Below, in pieces: positions 49,507 through 60,081 of a stretch of 64,000 bases of DNA; position 1 is the stretch's first letter; each line of letters begins with the position of its first letter. Under the pieces are notes generated by a model. It did no database searches. It was not told the DNA's origin and saw only the letters and a program-made list of their open reading frames with translations. The translations under genes and the position numbers were made by a program. Source of the DNA: Oxytricha trifallax. Its lineage: Eukaryota > Ciliophora > Spirotrichea > Sporadotrichida > Oxytrichidae. The stretch lies in contig ARYC01002685.1 in the NCBI GenBank assembly GCA_000711775.1, forward strand, positions 1 to 64,000, written 5' to 3'.

Positions 49507-52500
49507 ATGGGTATATTTGAATTGGAGACAGTTCATTCAAGTTCTACGAAAGAGAGCTTATAATGGACAGAATTAATAAATTCTTTATAATATAAGATTT
49601 GTAAAATAAAAAACAAAAAAATAACTATTGAGATTCGGTGGTTAAAATTGCAAAATCAAGAATATAAGTAGTTTTACTAATCCAATGCTGTGCGACGATG
49701 TAACATTCTACTGAGAATGGGCCAAGCTTAGAAACCAGTAAATGCAGAAAGATAGTACACTATTTAGAGCATTAATCATAGACTTCCTTGGATATAATAA
49801 GCATAATTCATAAAAAGAAACTAATTAATAAAAATATATGGTTAATCCCCAGCATTTTTTCTGTACAGCATTAAATAATAGTAATAAAAATAAAACATTT
49901 TAATATAGAAATAATTTCTAGGCAATCAGAAGTTGATGGAGCTAGAGCACTACTTTTTATATATTATTTAAGTTAACTTACATAATAAAATCACAAATGA
50001 TACTCGAAAGGTTCTTATCAATGTGACACAGAGAGGAGATTTAGGAGACTTTGAGATTAATCAGGATGAAGACTATTATGAGTAAGATAAAGCGTTAATT
50101 AGACTTTTCTATTATTGATAAAATAGATAAAAATAGGAAATTTCAGAAATAAAGATTAATCACTTATTTATTAGTAATACTAACTGCCACTAAATACAAG
50201 AGGCATTAATCATATTTTGATTTAAATTTAAAGTAATTAATTAATATAGAATAATCAAAAATAAAAAGTGGTCAGGTGGTCTGGCCGGAGTTTTTGGTGG
50301 TCTACCGCAAATGTATTATATATAATAATTTAATAATTACGGATGTGTAGGTTAAGCTAATACTGCGTTCACTCACTAGACATCTCTCCTCTGTCTCTGA
50401 CCACCGGCTGTGTGTTCTCATTCGGCTGCCTTCTTGGCTTCCTGATCGGTTTGAAATCTTGAGTAGAGGAACCGGGCTACCATTGGGGCTGTTAAAGGGA
50501 ATGCCTCCTCCCCGCTTTGTGTCGGTATCTCGGATTGGCAGAGCAAACATCTCGACTTGAAAGCATTGGCATCTTCGGGGTCCATCTTACTAAACGGCAG
50601 TGTGTTTGATGTGATGACTATGAAACACCCCGTGTACCTGAAATCCACGCCGCCATACTTCTGCTCTATGGCCATCCCTTCACCCTCCATTAACCGTTTC
50701 ATCCCCGCAATCCCTGATGATCCAAATACCTTCGGGAGATTGAGCTCGTTCATGATTAGTATTTGTGGCTCGCCGGCCTTGTCTTGTTTCATTGGGACGT
50801 GAAAATGCGAATTTGACTGTACATATTGCTCGCACACGAATATCTCCTCTAGAATACGAGTGATTTTTGTCTTCCCGGTATTGGTTGGCCCGTATATCCA
50901 GATGCTGTGAATCTTACTGTTCTTGCGCTTGATTAGGAGCTCATACAGGGCATCGAGAATGTGGAGGTAGCCGAGTGCTTGTAGATCGGCATCCTTTGGG
51001 GTACTGGAGTCATCACCGTTTTTCTTAAGATCGGCAATGTATTCTTGTAGAGATGTAATGATTGGTACCCTCTCCCTAATGGCGACACCGGACTTCTGGA
51101 TCACTTGATGAGCGTAGTTCATTGAGCTGTATGCCTTGGCAATGGCCACTAGCTGGGTCACATCGCCTGAATTCTTGCGAATGAACTCCTCCTTTGATTG
51201 TGCTCCCCCTGAAAGCCTCTCGAGCATGTAGTCATTGGTAGCATCGACAGCGCCTCTAGAACCGCGCTCCTGCATTTATGATTCCTTCATCTTCTTAGCA
51301 TTCTCTTTTGCGATAAACTGCTCGTAATGGTGAGAGGGTCCGTGTATTAGCTTTAGTCCATCCACTGCTGATGCGAACTTCTCATATGAATGATGTCCGA
51401 GAAGCTTTGCGGTTAGTTCCAGCTGTGTCATAAATGCCTTGCCTTTGCGCTTCTTTTCTGTGAAGTATTACTTGTTAGCTCCGATGGAGTCTGTTTTGAA
51501 GCGAATGCAGAGGTAGAACATCTAATTGGAACGATCAGTGTAGACCTCGATGTGACTGAAACCCGGAATTTGACTCGTCATTAACCTTTGGCACTACTTC
51601 CAGAGGTCCTCGCTACCCTCGCTTTGAATCTGTAGGAAGAATTAGTGACGGTTGTGAGACATTATTATATATAATAAATTTGCGGTAGACCACCAAAAAT
51701 TCCGGCCAGACCACCTGACCACTTTTTATTATTGATGATTCTATATTAATTAATTACTTTAAATTTAAATCAAAATATGATTAATGCCTCTTGTATTTAG
51801 TGACAGTTAGTATTACTAATAAATAAGTGATTAATCTTTATTTCTGAAATTTCCTATTTTTATCTATTTTATCAATAATATAATAAATATCTGAATCAAT
51901 GTTACAATTTTACAATAATTCATTAATTCTACTATTTATCATAAATGCTCCACTTTAGTATGATGCTCTCGCTTAGAAAATAGAATAAAGAGATACCTCT
52001 TGAAATTATTAAATAAGTATAGAAGGCTTTCTTTATATGTAACGAATGAGAAGCTTGAAGTTGCTTTAAATCTTTTAAAAAAGCACAATTAAAGTTTAGT
52101 TGGGAATACAGTTTAGAGAAGACTTATCACAAAGGCAATATCTTTAAAAGCCTGGGGCTTTATATATACAGCATGACAAGGAGTTATTCCTTGTTTGAGT
52201 AAAAAGAAGGTATTATATCAACAATCTATTTACCAAATTAAGGCAAAGTTTTAATGTTAGAGTTAATCATATAAGATATTAATCGCAAAAGCCAGAAGAA
52301 TAATTCGATATGATTGAGAAGTTATTTCCTGGAAGAAAATACAAACTTTGGATAAACTATTAATCTCTAAGAAAATTGGACTATACGTGGGAAAGAATAT
52401 GACAAGTTAGGTTTATAACATTAAAAAATAAATTGCTTTAAATTTAGAATAATTTACAGTCTCTGTTTAATTACAAAAAGTGGCAAAGTATTCTATTTGT

Positions 52501-52661
52501 CCATCATCGTTTTTGTGATGCCACATCTGCTAAGCTTTTTATCACGAAGAGCAGCCATTCTCATTAGAATAAAAGATAAAAAATTTATAAGCTATTCATC
52601 GAGAAATCTGCTAACATAGTCATCTTTGCTTTATATATTTCTACTTTAAAGATCATAATGA
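49507..52661 (+). CDS. Uncharacterised gene interrupted by the Rep element
   Basis: ATG 49507 opens 201 codons up to 50109, where the Rep element begins. The last part has a strong RNY pattern: KVLINVTQRGDLGDFEINQ, DEDYYEQDKALIRLFY. Joining across the element at TA continues the same frame into NKYLNQCYNFTIIHQFYYLS and SLRKQNKEIPLEIIKQVQKA. If TGA at 52047, 52056 and 52311 is Trp, the frame runs on through LPNQGKVLMLELIIQDINRK to a TGA at 52659; the joined protein would be ~460 residues. Between 52041 and 52140 a second frame (KLEVALNLLKKHNQSLVGN) is equally protein-like, so a local double shift is possible. Gln-rich in the middle (about 49830-49910). No family recognised. Confidence 0.5.
50174..50302. 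promoter_or_regulatory. Candidate origin elements in the left TIR: nonanucleotide and GTGGTC iterons
   Basis: The left repeat carries TAGTATTAC on the minus strand (50174-50182) and three direct GTGGTC units at 50268, 50276 and 50297, within GGTGGTCTGGCC and GGTGGTCTACC. In CRESS-DNA replicons a NANTATTAC loop and nearby iterons form the origin that Rep binds and cuts. Function here is inference from that analogy; the nonanucleotide lies in a short palindrome (TTAGTATTACTAA) rather than an obvious long stem-loop. Confidence 0.45.
50418..51662 (-). CDS. rep: Rep-like replication protein with superfamily 3 helicase, 414 aa
   Basis: Read with TAA/TAG as Gln, the ORF runs from ATG 51662 to TGA 50418-50420; with standard stops only the last 285 residues (from 51275) would be open. 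The helicase is clear: Walker A GPTNTGKT at residues 258-265, Walker B ILIMNEL at 301-307, and motif C VITSN at 349-353, spacing typical of CRESS-DNA Rep proteins. The N-terminal ~125 residues lie where the HUH endonuclease domain is expected: RHQFFLQIQ could be motif I and YEQFIAKEN motif III, but I cannot find a clean HUH pair, and the tyrosine of the usual Y-x-x-K may be Phe. Nuclease activity is therefore doubtful. Base composition is visibly more GC-rich than everything around it. Five Gln codons are TAA/TAG, all in the first 130 residues. Confidence 0.9.
51688..51816. promoter_or_regulatory. Candidate origin elements in the right TIR
   Basis: Mirror image of the left set: GACCAC at 51688, 51709 and 51717 and TAGTATTAC on the plus strand at 51808-51816. 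The block lies 25-155 bp upstream of the rep start codon (ATG 51662 on the minus strand), so it could also act as its promoter and allow Rep to regulate itself, as known for CRESS viruses. That role is inferred. Confidence 0.45.
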
Positions 52662-53399
52662 ATAAAAAATTTATACTTACTTCATGGATATGTTTAATTC
52701 TTAATAAGTTAAGTAAAATTGTAAAATTATTCAGTTGAAAATTTAAATGTATTACTTCTAGTAGTTTATTTGCAAGAAATATTTAAACATATAAATTTTA
52801 ATATTAAAATTATTATATATTTATTTATATAAGGAGTTAACTATAATAGTATAATATAATGCAAAAGGACATAAAAGTGTTATTTATAATTTAAAAGCAG
52901 TACAAAAATTAATACTGGTGCTTATGAAAGACATATATTAAAAACAGACAGACTTATACTTTTACTTTCGACACCTCCATCAACTCTCTCCAAGAGAGTC
53001 ACTAGTACCAGGAAGACCAGCTTTTGTATATATTTCTTTTGCTAATAACTACCAACTACTGTAGTAAGCTTTAACATTATTAGTAATTCTATAATTTCAA
53101 TTATTATTTTAAAAAATTGAATATCTAGAAATAAAATAATTAATGTTTTTTAGAGTATTTTTACATTTCAAAAATTGATAACTAATACAATCATTATAAG
53201 CTCTATAAATTAAATATTTTTTGTTTAATTATTTTCTAATGATAGGCATTGATTTAAAATTTGTTTTCATTAACGGAGGTAAAAATTTTCACTAAAATAA
53301 AAAAAAAATCATTAAATAATTGATTAAAAATTATAAGATAGTCTAGATATAAGCATTTAAATAACAGGAAAGAGAGTAAAATTTGACTGTCTTAGAAGA

Positions 53400-54662
53400 A
53401 TGAGCAGTTTTAAAGCAATGAGAATTAATTCAAATTCAAAGGAGTTGAACATACTGCCTAATAATCTTATGGTAAAATAATTACACAATAACTTTTTTAA
53501 AATATTTATTCCAATAGAAAAATCTAAGAACTAAACTTTAACCAACCAGCACTTGAAGTTAAGGGACTGGCAAGTCGAAATGAGAGATTTCGGAGAAGCA
53601 GAAAATTGAGAGAGGGAAGGTGATTAGTAATATCAAAATACAAATAGTGGCAAAGCAGATTGAAGTGAGAACATGCCTTTAAATATAAATGCTTGAACTA
53701 TAAGCTAAATAAGGATTAACTAATTAGAAATATCTAAGGGAAAGCCCAAATGTCATAGATCTCGTTAAAATGAAAATTCAAAGGATTATTGGTATAATCT
53801 TAGAATTGTAACTTGAAACTAATTAGCAAGAAATGGTGGGGTCCTTAATCTAAACTACAGGAGGTTTGAAATGAAAGTCATAAAAACTCTAAGGCAATTT
53901 TTTACACGATCAATTTTAAACGTAGAAGCATTTCCAAGCATATAATTAATGAATATAAATCCTTCTATTCGGAAACGAAAAATTAAAAAGCCGTTAAATA
54001 TATTAAAATTCATGAAAAAACTTATAAACTAAATATGTCACAAATAAAGATTAATTGCAAGGGTAAAATTAAGACTCAATAAAATAGGATTAAAAGAGTC
54101 TATACCTAAAGGAGTGGAAATTAATTAAATAGTTAATTAACTAAATCAAATATTCTCAAAAGTAGAAACAGTATGTAGGGATACATGCCAACTAATTCAT
54201 AATAAGTAAAAACTAATTTAAGCAAAATTGATAATTTAATTCAAGGAAAATGACCACAATTTATCAAATTAAGAATAAACTATTATATTATATATGACAT
54301 TATAAAATAGTGATGGAAAACAAATATAGATTAGGGAAGCGAAATCGCATGATCAAATTTAAACAGTCTGATTTAAGATTGATATAAAAATAGATTGGAG
54401 ATATATTCAATGGGAAAAACTAGAGCCAGTAACTTCCATATTGAACACCAAAATAGCATCAGAAAATGTAAACAACCCCTTTTACAACATCAAAGTATAG
54501 CTAAAGATAAAAATACCTTATAAACTCAAACTTTCAAAATTTTTATACGGTACAGTGTTTAGACAGAAACAACCTTAAAGATTATTTTTGTTAATAAGGA
54601 GACTTAATAAAAATCAAACATAATCATTATCCATCACAGGGCTTAAAAAAAAATACAGATGA
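53400..54662 (+). CDS. Uncharacterised protein, about 420 residues
   Basis: ATG 53400 starts an uninterrupted reading with clear RNY/GNN codon use: MSSFKAMRINSNSKEL, then GEAEN-W-EREGDQQYQNTNS, RNGGVLNLNYRRFEMKV and LEPVTSILNTKIASENVN. In-frame TGA at 53607, 53661, 53694, 53814 and 54369 all fit Trp; TGG occurs too. TAA/TAG are frequent and read as Gln. The protein is basic, rich in Lys, Asn, Gln and Ile, without signal peptide or recognised domain. TGA at 54660 is the likeliest stop; the frame stays open beyond it into a hydrophobic stretch and the hairpin element at 54793. The overlapping plus-strand frames are Lys/Arg-rich but lack the RNY pattern. Confidence 0.55.
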
Positions 54663-54792
54663 AAGAGTGGGTTTAATAAAATTAGAAAAATCAGCTTAAT
54701 TTTTTTCATTTTTACATTAATTGAATGGCCTTGTTGATTTGTTTTTGGTTAAGTATTATAGAATATAATGTAAGTCTTTAAATTAAAATTGT

Positions 54793-55414
54793 GGGGGGGG
54801 GGCAACACCTGAACCAGTAAATTTTTTTCATATTTCTACATCCTTTATAACTCTGTAAATGATTGAATTAGGCCAATTAAGGGTCAATAAACATGAATAA
54901 AGCACTAGAAATAGGTATAGACAACTCCATGAGGTTCAAATGATCATGTTTATACTTGAAATAATCATATTATAAATGCACTTATTTAATAATTTTTTAA
55001 AAAAAAATAATTTTAATTTTAACTTGAATTTTGATGTTACTCAGTGTTATACAAGTTAAATTCTAAAGAACCACCCTGTAAAATCAAGTAAGTCTGCTAC
55101 AATGATATTTATAAATGCTCCTTGATTTTACAGGGTGGTTCTTTAGAATTTAACTTGTATAACACTGAGTAACATCAAAATTCAAGTTAAAATTAAAATT
55201 ATTTTTTTTTAAAAAATTATTAAATAAGTGCATTTATAATATGATTATTTCAAGTATAAACATGATCATTTGAACCTCATGGAGTTGTCTATACCTATTT
55301 CTAGTGCTTTATTCATGTTTATTGACCCTTAATTGGCCTAATTCAATCATTTACAGAGTTATAAAGGATGTAGAAATATGAAAAAAATTTACTGGTTCAG
55401 GTGTTGCCCCCCCC
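54793..55414. mobile_element. Hairpin element with G-run ends and 8-bp target duplication
   Basis: Starts with ten G then CAACACCTGAACCAG and ends with the reverse complement and eight C; the ~290-bp arms are nearly perfect, with a ~40-bp loop around 55085-55125. AAAATTGT flanks it on both sides (54785-54792, 55415-55422), an 8-bp target duplication, unlike the TA-flanked elements elsewhere here. An 8-bp duplication is typical of hAT-type transposases, so a hAT-like MITE is possible; no transposase gene is present. Confidence 0.9.
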
Positions 55415-55422
55415 AAAATTGT

Positions 55423-57059
55423 TATAAATACAAAAACCAAACGATATTATTAATATTATAAATAGATGCTTGATAATCAAATAATAAAAAAATGAAAATC
55501 CTCTAAATCACTTAAGAATGCCATTTTTATATAAAATGATTAGCAATATTAATGTTCAAAAAAATAAATATGTTTGGCATTCTTGTTCTTAAATTACCAA
55601 TCTAAGTTCTTAATTAGCTAATTAGATTTTATTATTTAGTCATATTATATTAATGTATTGAAATATCTATCCAAGAGAATTTATTTTCTAATAATAGTAT
55701 GATTATTTTATTAATGTAGTATTGTGATTTGATCGAGATGTCATGGAGGAGTTAGATTAAGAAAGTGATAATTAAGTTATATTAAAAAATGATACTTTTT
55801 ATGTGGGGTTTGATGTTCCAATGATCAAAAAGGCAAAAAATTATCATGCATCAACTTAGAATTTTGATGTTTGAAAACATTTTGCACAGACATAGACACC
55901 ACCCCTTTAAATAAGTAATATATATTTCCTAAAAATATTGTACTTTTAACAGATTGAGTTTATATAATTTTTATTGATGATATGATAATTAATTATTGGT
56001 AAATTAACAAGTAATGATTCATAGCTTTACTTTGCTATAACAATTTAATTATTTCATATCTATTGTGATAAAGTTATGAAAATTTCTATTATATAATTCT
56101 AGTGTATAATTAAACTAATAATATGGAATTTTTATTTAAAATTACAAAATTAATTACTCTCCTGTCTATTATAATAGACAACTTGCTGTCTACAAAATTC
56201 AAAGAAGACAACGGAATTTAAATATTTTATAATTTTAAAACCTATTGACTCGTTTATAATTTTATCAGTATTTTAAAGAATAATTAGGTGAAAAGAATTC
56301 ATTAAAAATATATTTAATTTGCAAGTTGATGCAAAATTACCACAGAAAATATAATAAGACCTTCAATATTAAGTCGTAAAATTATAAGTATTGAATAAGA
56401 TGTTATAATTATGCGAATATTTAGATGATGTGAAAAAAATATTGGAAAGTGAAATTTTAGCAAAGCCATTAGGTCTGATGCCTCTAATAGGAAAATTCTA
56501 CTCAAATTATAATAACTACAGAAGTCAGTGATCATAATAAAATCGTTGTTTCACTACAATAAGAAGAGTAGACTGATTTTTGTAACAAAATATGACCTAG
56601 AATAAAACAACACTGAATCAATTGTGATAAATTCTCACTTAAGCAAACTATTTGAAAAATTAATCATTAATAATATTCAAGAAAATTAAAATAAGAAACT
56701 CTGAAGGGAATAGCATTATTTATAATAGAAATTTAATAAAAAATTAAAATCTTAAATTTATTAAAGTGTTCATAAAGAACTCAATTAAAATGAAAGTTTG
56801 TAGATTTATGTAATTTATTTTAGTGGCTCTGTCTTGAAAGACTACAGATATCACTCGGCATGAAATTTACAAGGAGGCACAAAGAGGTGTATAAGAACAA
56901 ATGAATAAACAATTGATAAAAACTTATTTTTTAAATTTATTAAAGTAGAATAGAATAAATGAAATCAAAAGTTCTAACATATTAATTTTTAAAAAAATCT
57001 TTGTAACCTAATTAAAAATCTAGATTAATAGCAAAACAGAAATAAACTAACCTTTTAGT
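55423..57059. other. AT-rich region, no confident gene
   Basis: AT-rich DNA with a few ORF-sized stretches (such as 56314-56535 minus) that have no codon pattern. AATATTAATG-type motifs are common. I see no repeat shared with other parts of the window. Confidence 0.4.
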
Positions 57060-58020
57060 AAATATAAAAATGGAAATGACTCGGTCTGGAAGAAAAAACA
57101 ATAAATATACTAATAAAAAGATCAACTGAACAGAATGATTATAGCTTTGCGAACAGTTATGAAGACTACAATATCATATTTTATAAAGTACGAATTACTT
57201 GCCCAAATAGCAGTAACACAAGAAAGCAGATTATATCCAATTTTATTAAATAACTACCTAAGACGCTTTAATCAATCAATCAATAAGACTACATTCCCCA
57301 ATAAAATAAGGAGAATATTTTGCGTCTTCAAATTATTTACTAATTAATATCAAAGGCAAAAACAATTTTAGAGGGTATTTAATTCCTTAAAAATAGTAGG
57401 GATATCTCATAATTTAAAACTCAATCAGAAAACGAAAGTATACATGAACGATGTGAAATAATTCAAAGATATTAAAAAAATAAAAAGGGATACAAAAAGT
57501 GGATGAGACAAAATACCTTAGCCTGAACATTTGCCTGGAGACTCAACAGCTTTTAAAAAAAGAAAATGGTGAGAAATTATGATTCTAGCATATTTTTACA
57601 AGAAACAAACCATCTCAACATAAAATTTTTAAAACATTAATGCACAAATAAGCTAACTTATTATTGATAAAATACATAAACTCCCATTTTAGCAAGTAAA
57701 TTCGTAAATATTTACAAATATTAAAGACTAAATTACAACTTTAAAGAACATTATTTAATACATCAAAACATTTTAAATGTAATGTTTAGAATGATAATAT
57801 AACTTAAAGTCACCAACATTTATGTGATTCTTAAAAACTTGGTTCACAAAACAAAGTAAACCATGCCTATAGACAAGAATTTATTAAATCAAAGCAAGTT
57901 ATAGAACAAATTAGTCAGAAAGTAAGTGTTTTAATTTAAAAAAGGAAAAATACTTTTTTTGAAAAATAAGTGAAAAACTTCAAAATATAAGGATAAATTA
58001 TTATTTATATAAGAATGCTA
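57060..58020 (+). CDS. Probable protein-coding block, frame from about 57119
   Basis: One frame reads GLEEKTINILIKRSTEQNDY, then SFANSYEDYNIIFYKVRITC, TILEGIQFLKNSRDISQ, CEIIQRYQKNKKGYKKWMRQ and NYDSSIFLQETNHLNIKF, with TAA/TAG as Gln and TGA at Trp-like positions. RNY use is good in most of it. The ATG at 57135 belongs to a different frame that is also protein-like in part, so the start is not settled. No family recognised. It lies in the same direction as the genes at 53400, 58706 and 60082. Confidence 0.4.
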
Positions 58021-58705
58021 ACTGTAATATGCAAAAATGAAAATCAAAAAGCGGTTATTTTGTTAAAATACTTTACTTTTCATTTGATATTTCATTTAAA
58101 TCACGCAAATTGTCTTTCTTTTTCTTTGTGAAATATCTCTTAACTGCCACTTCTACTTTCTTATATGGTAGGACAGATAAATAAATTATAAACTGTAAAT
58201 GGCATCTTTGTGAGCCCAAAGATTTTATCAGCTTCTCCATATATTCTATTCTTCAATTTGATTATTATCTATTATTATTTTATTTTATAAGTTTCCTATT
58301 ATGTTTTAGATAATTTTACAAAGAATGTTTTAGATACGATGACGGCGATCAGTAACGGAAAACTATCGTCTACTATTTCATTAGTTTTTTTGTAATAACC
58401 ACAGGGTATTTGAAGACGTTAATTATCTGAGGAAATTTAATATTTTATATAAAAAAATGCAGGCGACCCATAAGATTCTCAAAACTAATATGTAAAAAAG
58501 GATAATTGACTTGAATCATTAATATCAAATTGAGGTTATTACAAATATTATTTGACAAAACCAGAGAATTAAAAAAAGAATAAAATGAGTATTACTACCA
58601 AGTAAACAACGTGTTTAAAGTAGTATATGAAAGTTAATACATGATACTATTTATATGTTAAATGAAAGTTTTTAATTCAAATAGAATAATAGAAGGGACA
58701 GAAGT

Positions 58706-59878
58706 ATGAGTAAGAAAGATACAAATAAGTTAGATATCCGCACGGGAGAAATAATTCATGAGTGAAATGAAGTTAAATATTAAGTTATGATAAATCAATT
58801 GATTGGAAATAGTCAAACTGAAGAACATGAATTAATACAAGAGATGAAATTAAGTAAATACTAAGATGGAAGAAATTAAGAAAGGTATAGAATGACTGGT
58901 TATAATTGATACAAGAAAAAAACGTAAATAGAGAGTTTGGGAGAAGGAATAAGAAGTACGATAAAGCTGCAGTGATAGAAGTAGAGTCCAGGAAATATTG
59001 GGGGGAAAAAAAGGTAAATGAAGATAAAAAAAATAAAAATAGGATTCAAAAGCAGATCCATGAATAATGGGGAAAAAATCCTAACTAGAAAATAAGCAAA
59101 TTTACGAGCAAAAAATGTGTTCGGGTAATCCAAATGAATTTAAAAAAAATTAATTAACATATCGGAAGAATTGTTCTAAGGTTTTGAAATAATAATTTAC
59201 AAAAAGTACAGATTGTTTCAGTCATTACAAGAATGGTTCAGGTCAGTACTGCCCGAGTACAAGGACCATTATTGAAAAGCACTGTAGAGAAGATAGGGGG
59301 AGAGGAAGGATTCAAGAATAAAGAGAGCCAAGGTGTATGATTTAAGGTCAGAGAAAAAGCATCAACATTTATTTGAGAATAACGATAATTGGTTACACTT
59401 CGACTTAGTTCCATATAGCCTCTTTTAATAAAACGATAGAAATTTGCCTAAGATAAATTAAAGAAATTCAAATAATATGTGTCTAGTAGAAGAACCTAGT
59501 CATACCATCAATTTTAATGAAAGAAGGAGGTTTGGCCTCTATAGAGAAGACAATTGAGTCATAGGGTTCGAAGATGAAAATGGTATATTATGGAGAGACC
59601 TCCACGATACCTCCATGATACAAAGGAATAATAATCACAACAGCTAAAGCAATAAAAAATATTTATAGAGACTTGATAAAGTATTTGAGAAATTAAATTA
59701 TAATATCAAAAACTCATTAAATAATATAGTAAAGAAGCCATTAAACTGCCTTATGATGAAAAAATCGATCAAATTTACTGATGAGAAATAACAATTAATA
59801 AACAAATCTAGTCAACTAGAGACAGTATTAGAATTCTTCATCCAACCTTCTAAAACACTAAACAATTGCAACTCCTAA
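58706..59878 (+). CDS. Uncharacterised protein, about 390 residues
   Basis: ATG 58706 begins a single-frame reading: MSKKDTNKLDIRTGEIIH, then LIGNSQTEEHELIQEMKLSK, KILTRKQANLRAKNVFGQS, LFQSLQEWFRSVLPEYKDHY, NNDNWLHFDLVPYSLF and VIGFEDENGILWRDLHD. Six TGA codons fall at Trp-like places (HE-W-NEV, YN-W-YKK, LQ-W-QKQ, SK-W-IQK, HY-W-KAL, DN-W-VIG) beside three TGG. TAA/TAG are Gln. Strongly charged, soluble, no recognised domain. Coding character fades after a TAA at 59876; the next in-frame TGA is 60083, overlapping the next gene's ATG. The AT-rich minus-strand ORF at 58900-59133 is a shadow. Confidence 0.65.
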
Positions 59879-60081
59879 AAAATTAAAAATAATGTATATT
59901 GTTTTAGTAATTTTACTTTTTGTGAAAGTAACTGCTCCTGCATCATGTGCATTTATTGTTTCCATTTTATAATTAATTAATCTCATTTAAATTTATAAAT
60001 TCACTAATTTTTACATAATTATTAAAATTTTCAAAAACTAGGTGGTAAAAAATTCACTTCAATCAAGGGATTTAAAATTGT

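Larger units (their letters stand above)
50113..51877. mobile_element. TIR element encoding a CRESS-type Rep protein
   Basis: Ends TATTGATAAAATAGATAAAA and its reverse complement; the ~220-bp inverted repeats (to about 50333 and from about 51663) are nearly identical. The flanking dinucleotide is TA, but nested TATTA steps leave the exact cut uncertain by ~3 bp (50110-50114; 51876-51880). The only gene is the Rep-like ORF on the minus strand, whose ATG lies at the inner edge of the right repeat. There is no capsid gene and no transposase. The element interrupts the ORF at 49507. Its ends match those of the elements at 3157 and 23678. It could be a captured single-stranded DNA replicon spread as a transposon, or an endogenised viral genome. 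Confidence 0.9.

Noticed and set aside
50302..50802. ORFs at 50302-50550 (minus) and 50557-50802 (plus)
   Set aside because: Both overlap the Rep helicase in other frames and are shadows of its GC-rich sequence.
51275..51662. A confident HUH endonuclease call for the Rep N-terminus
   Set aside because: The position fits, but I could not find a clear HUH pair or an intact catalytic tyrosine motif.
58900..59133. Minus-strand hydrophobic ORF
   Set aside because: It is the complement of the purine-rich gene at 58706 and has no codon pattern of its own.
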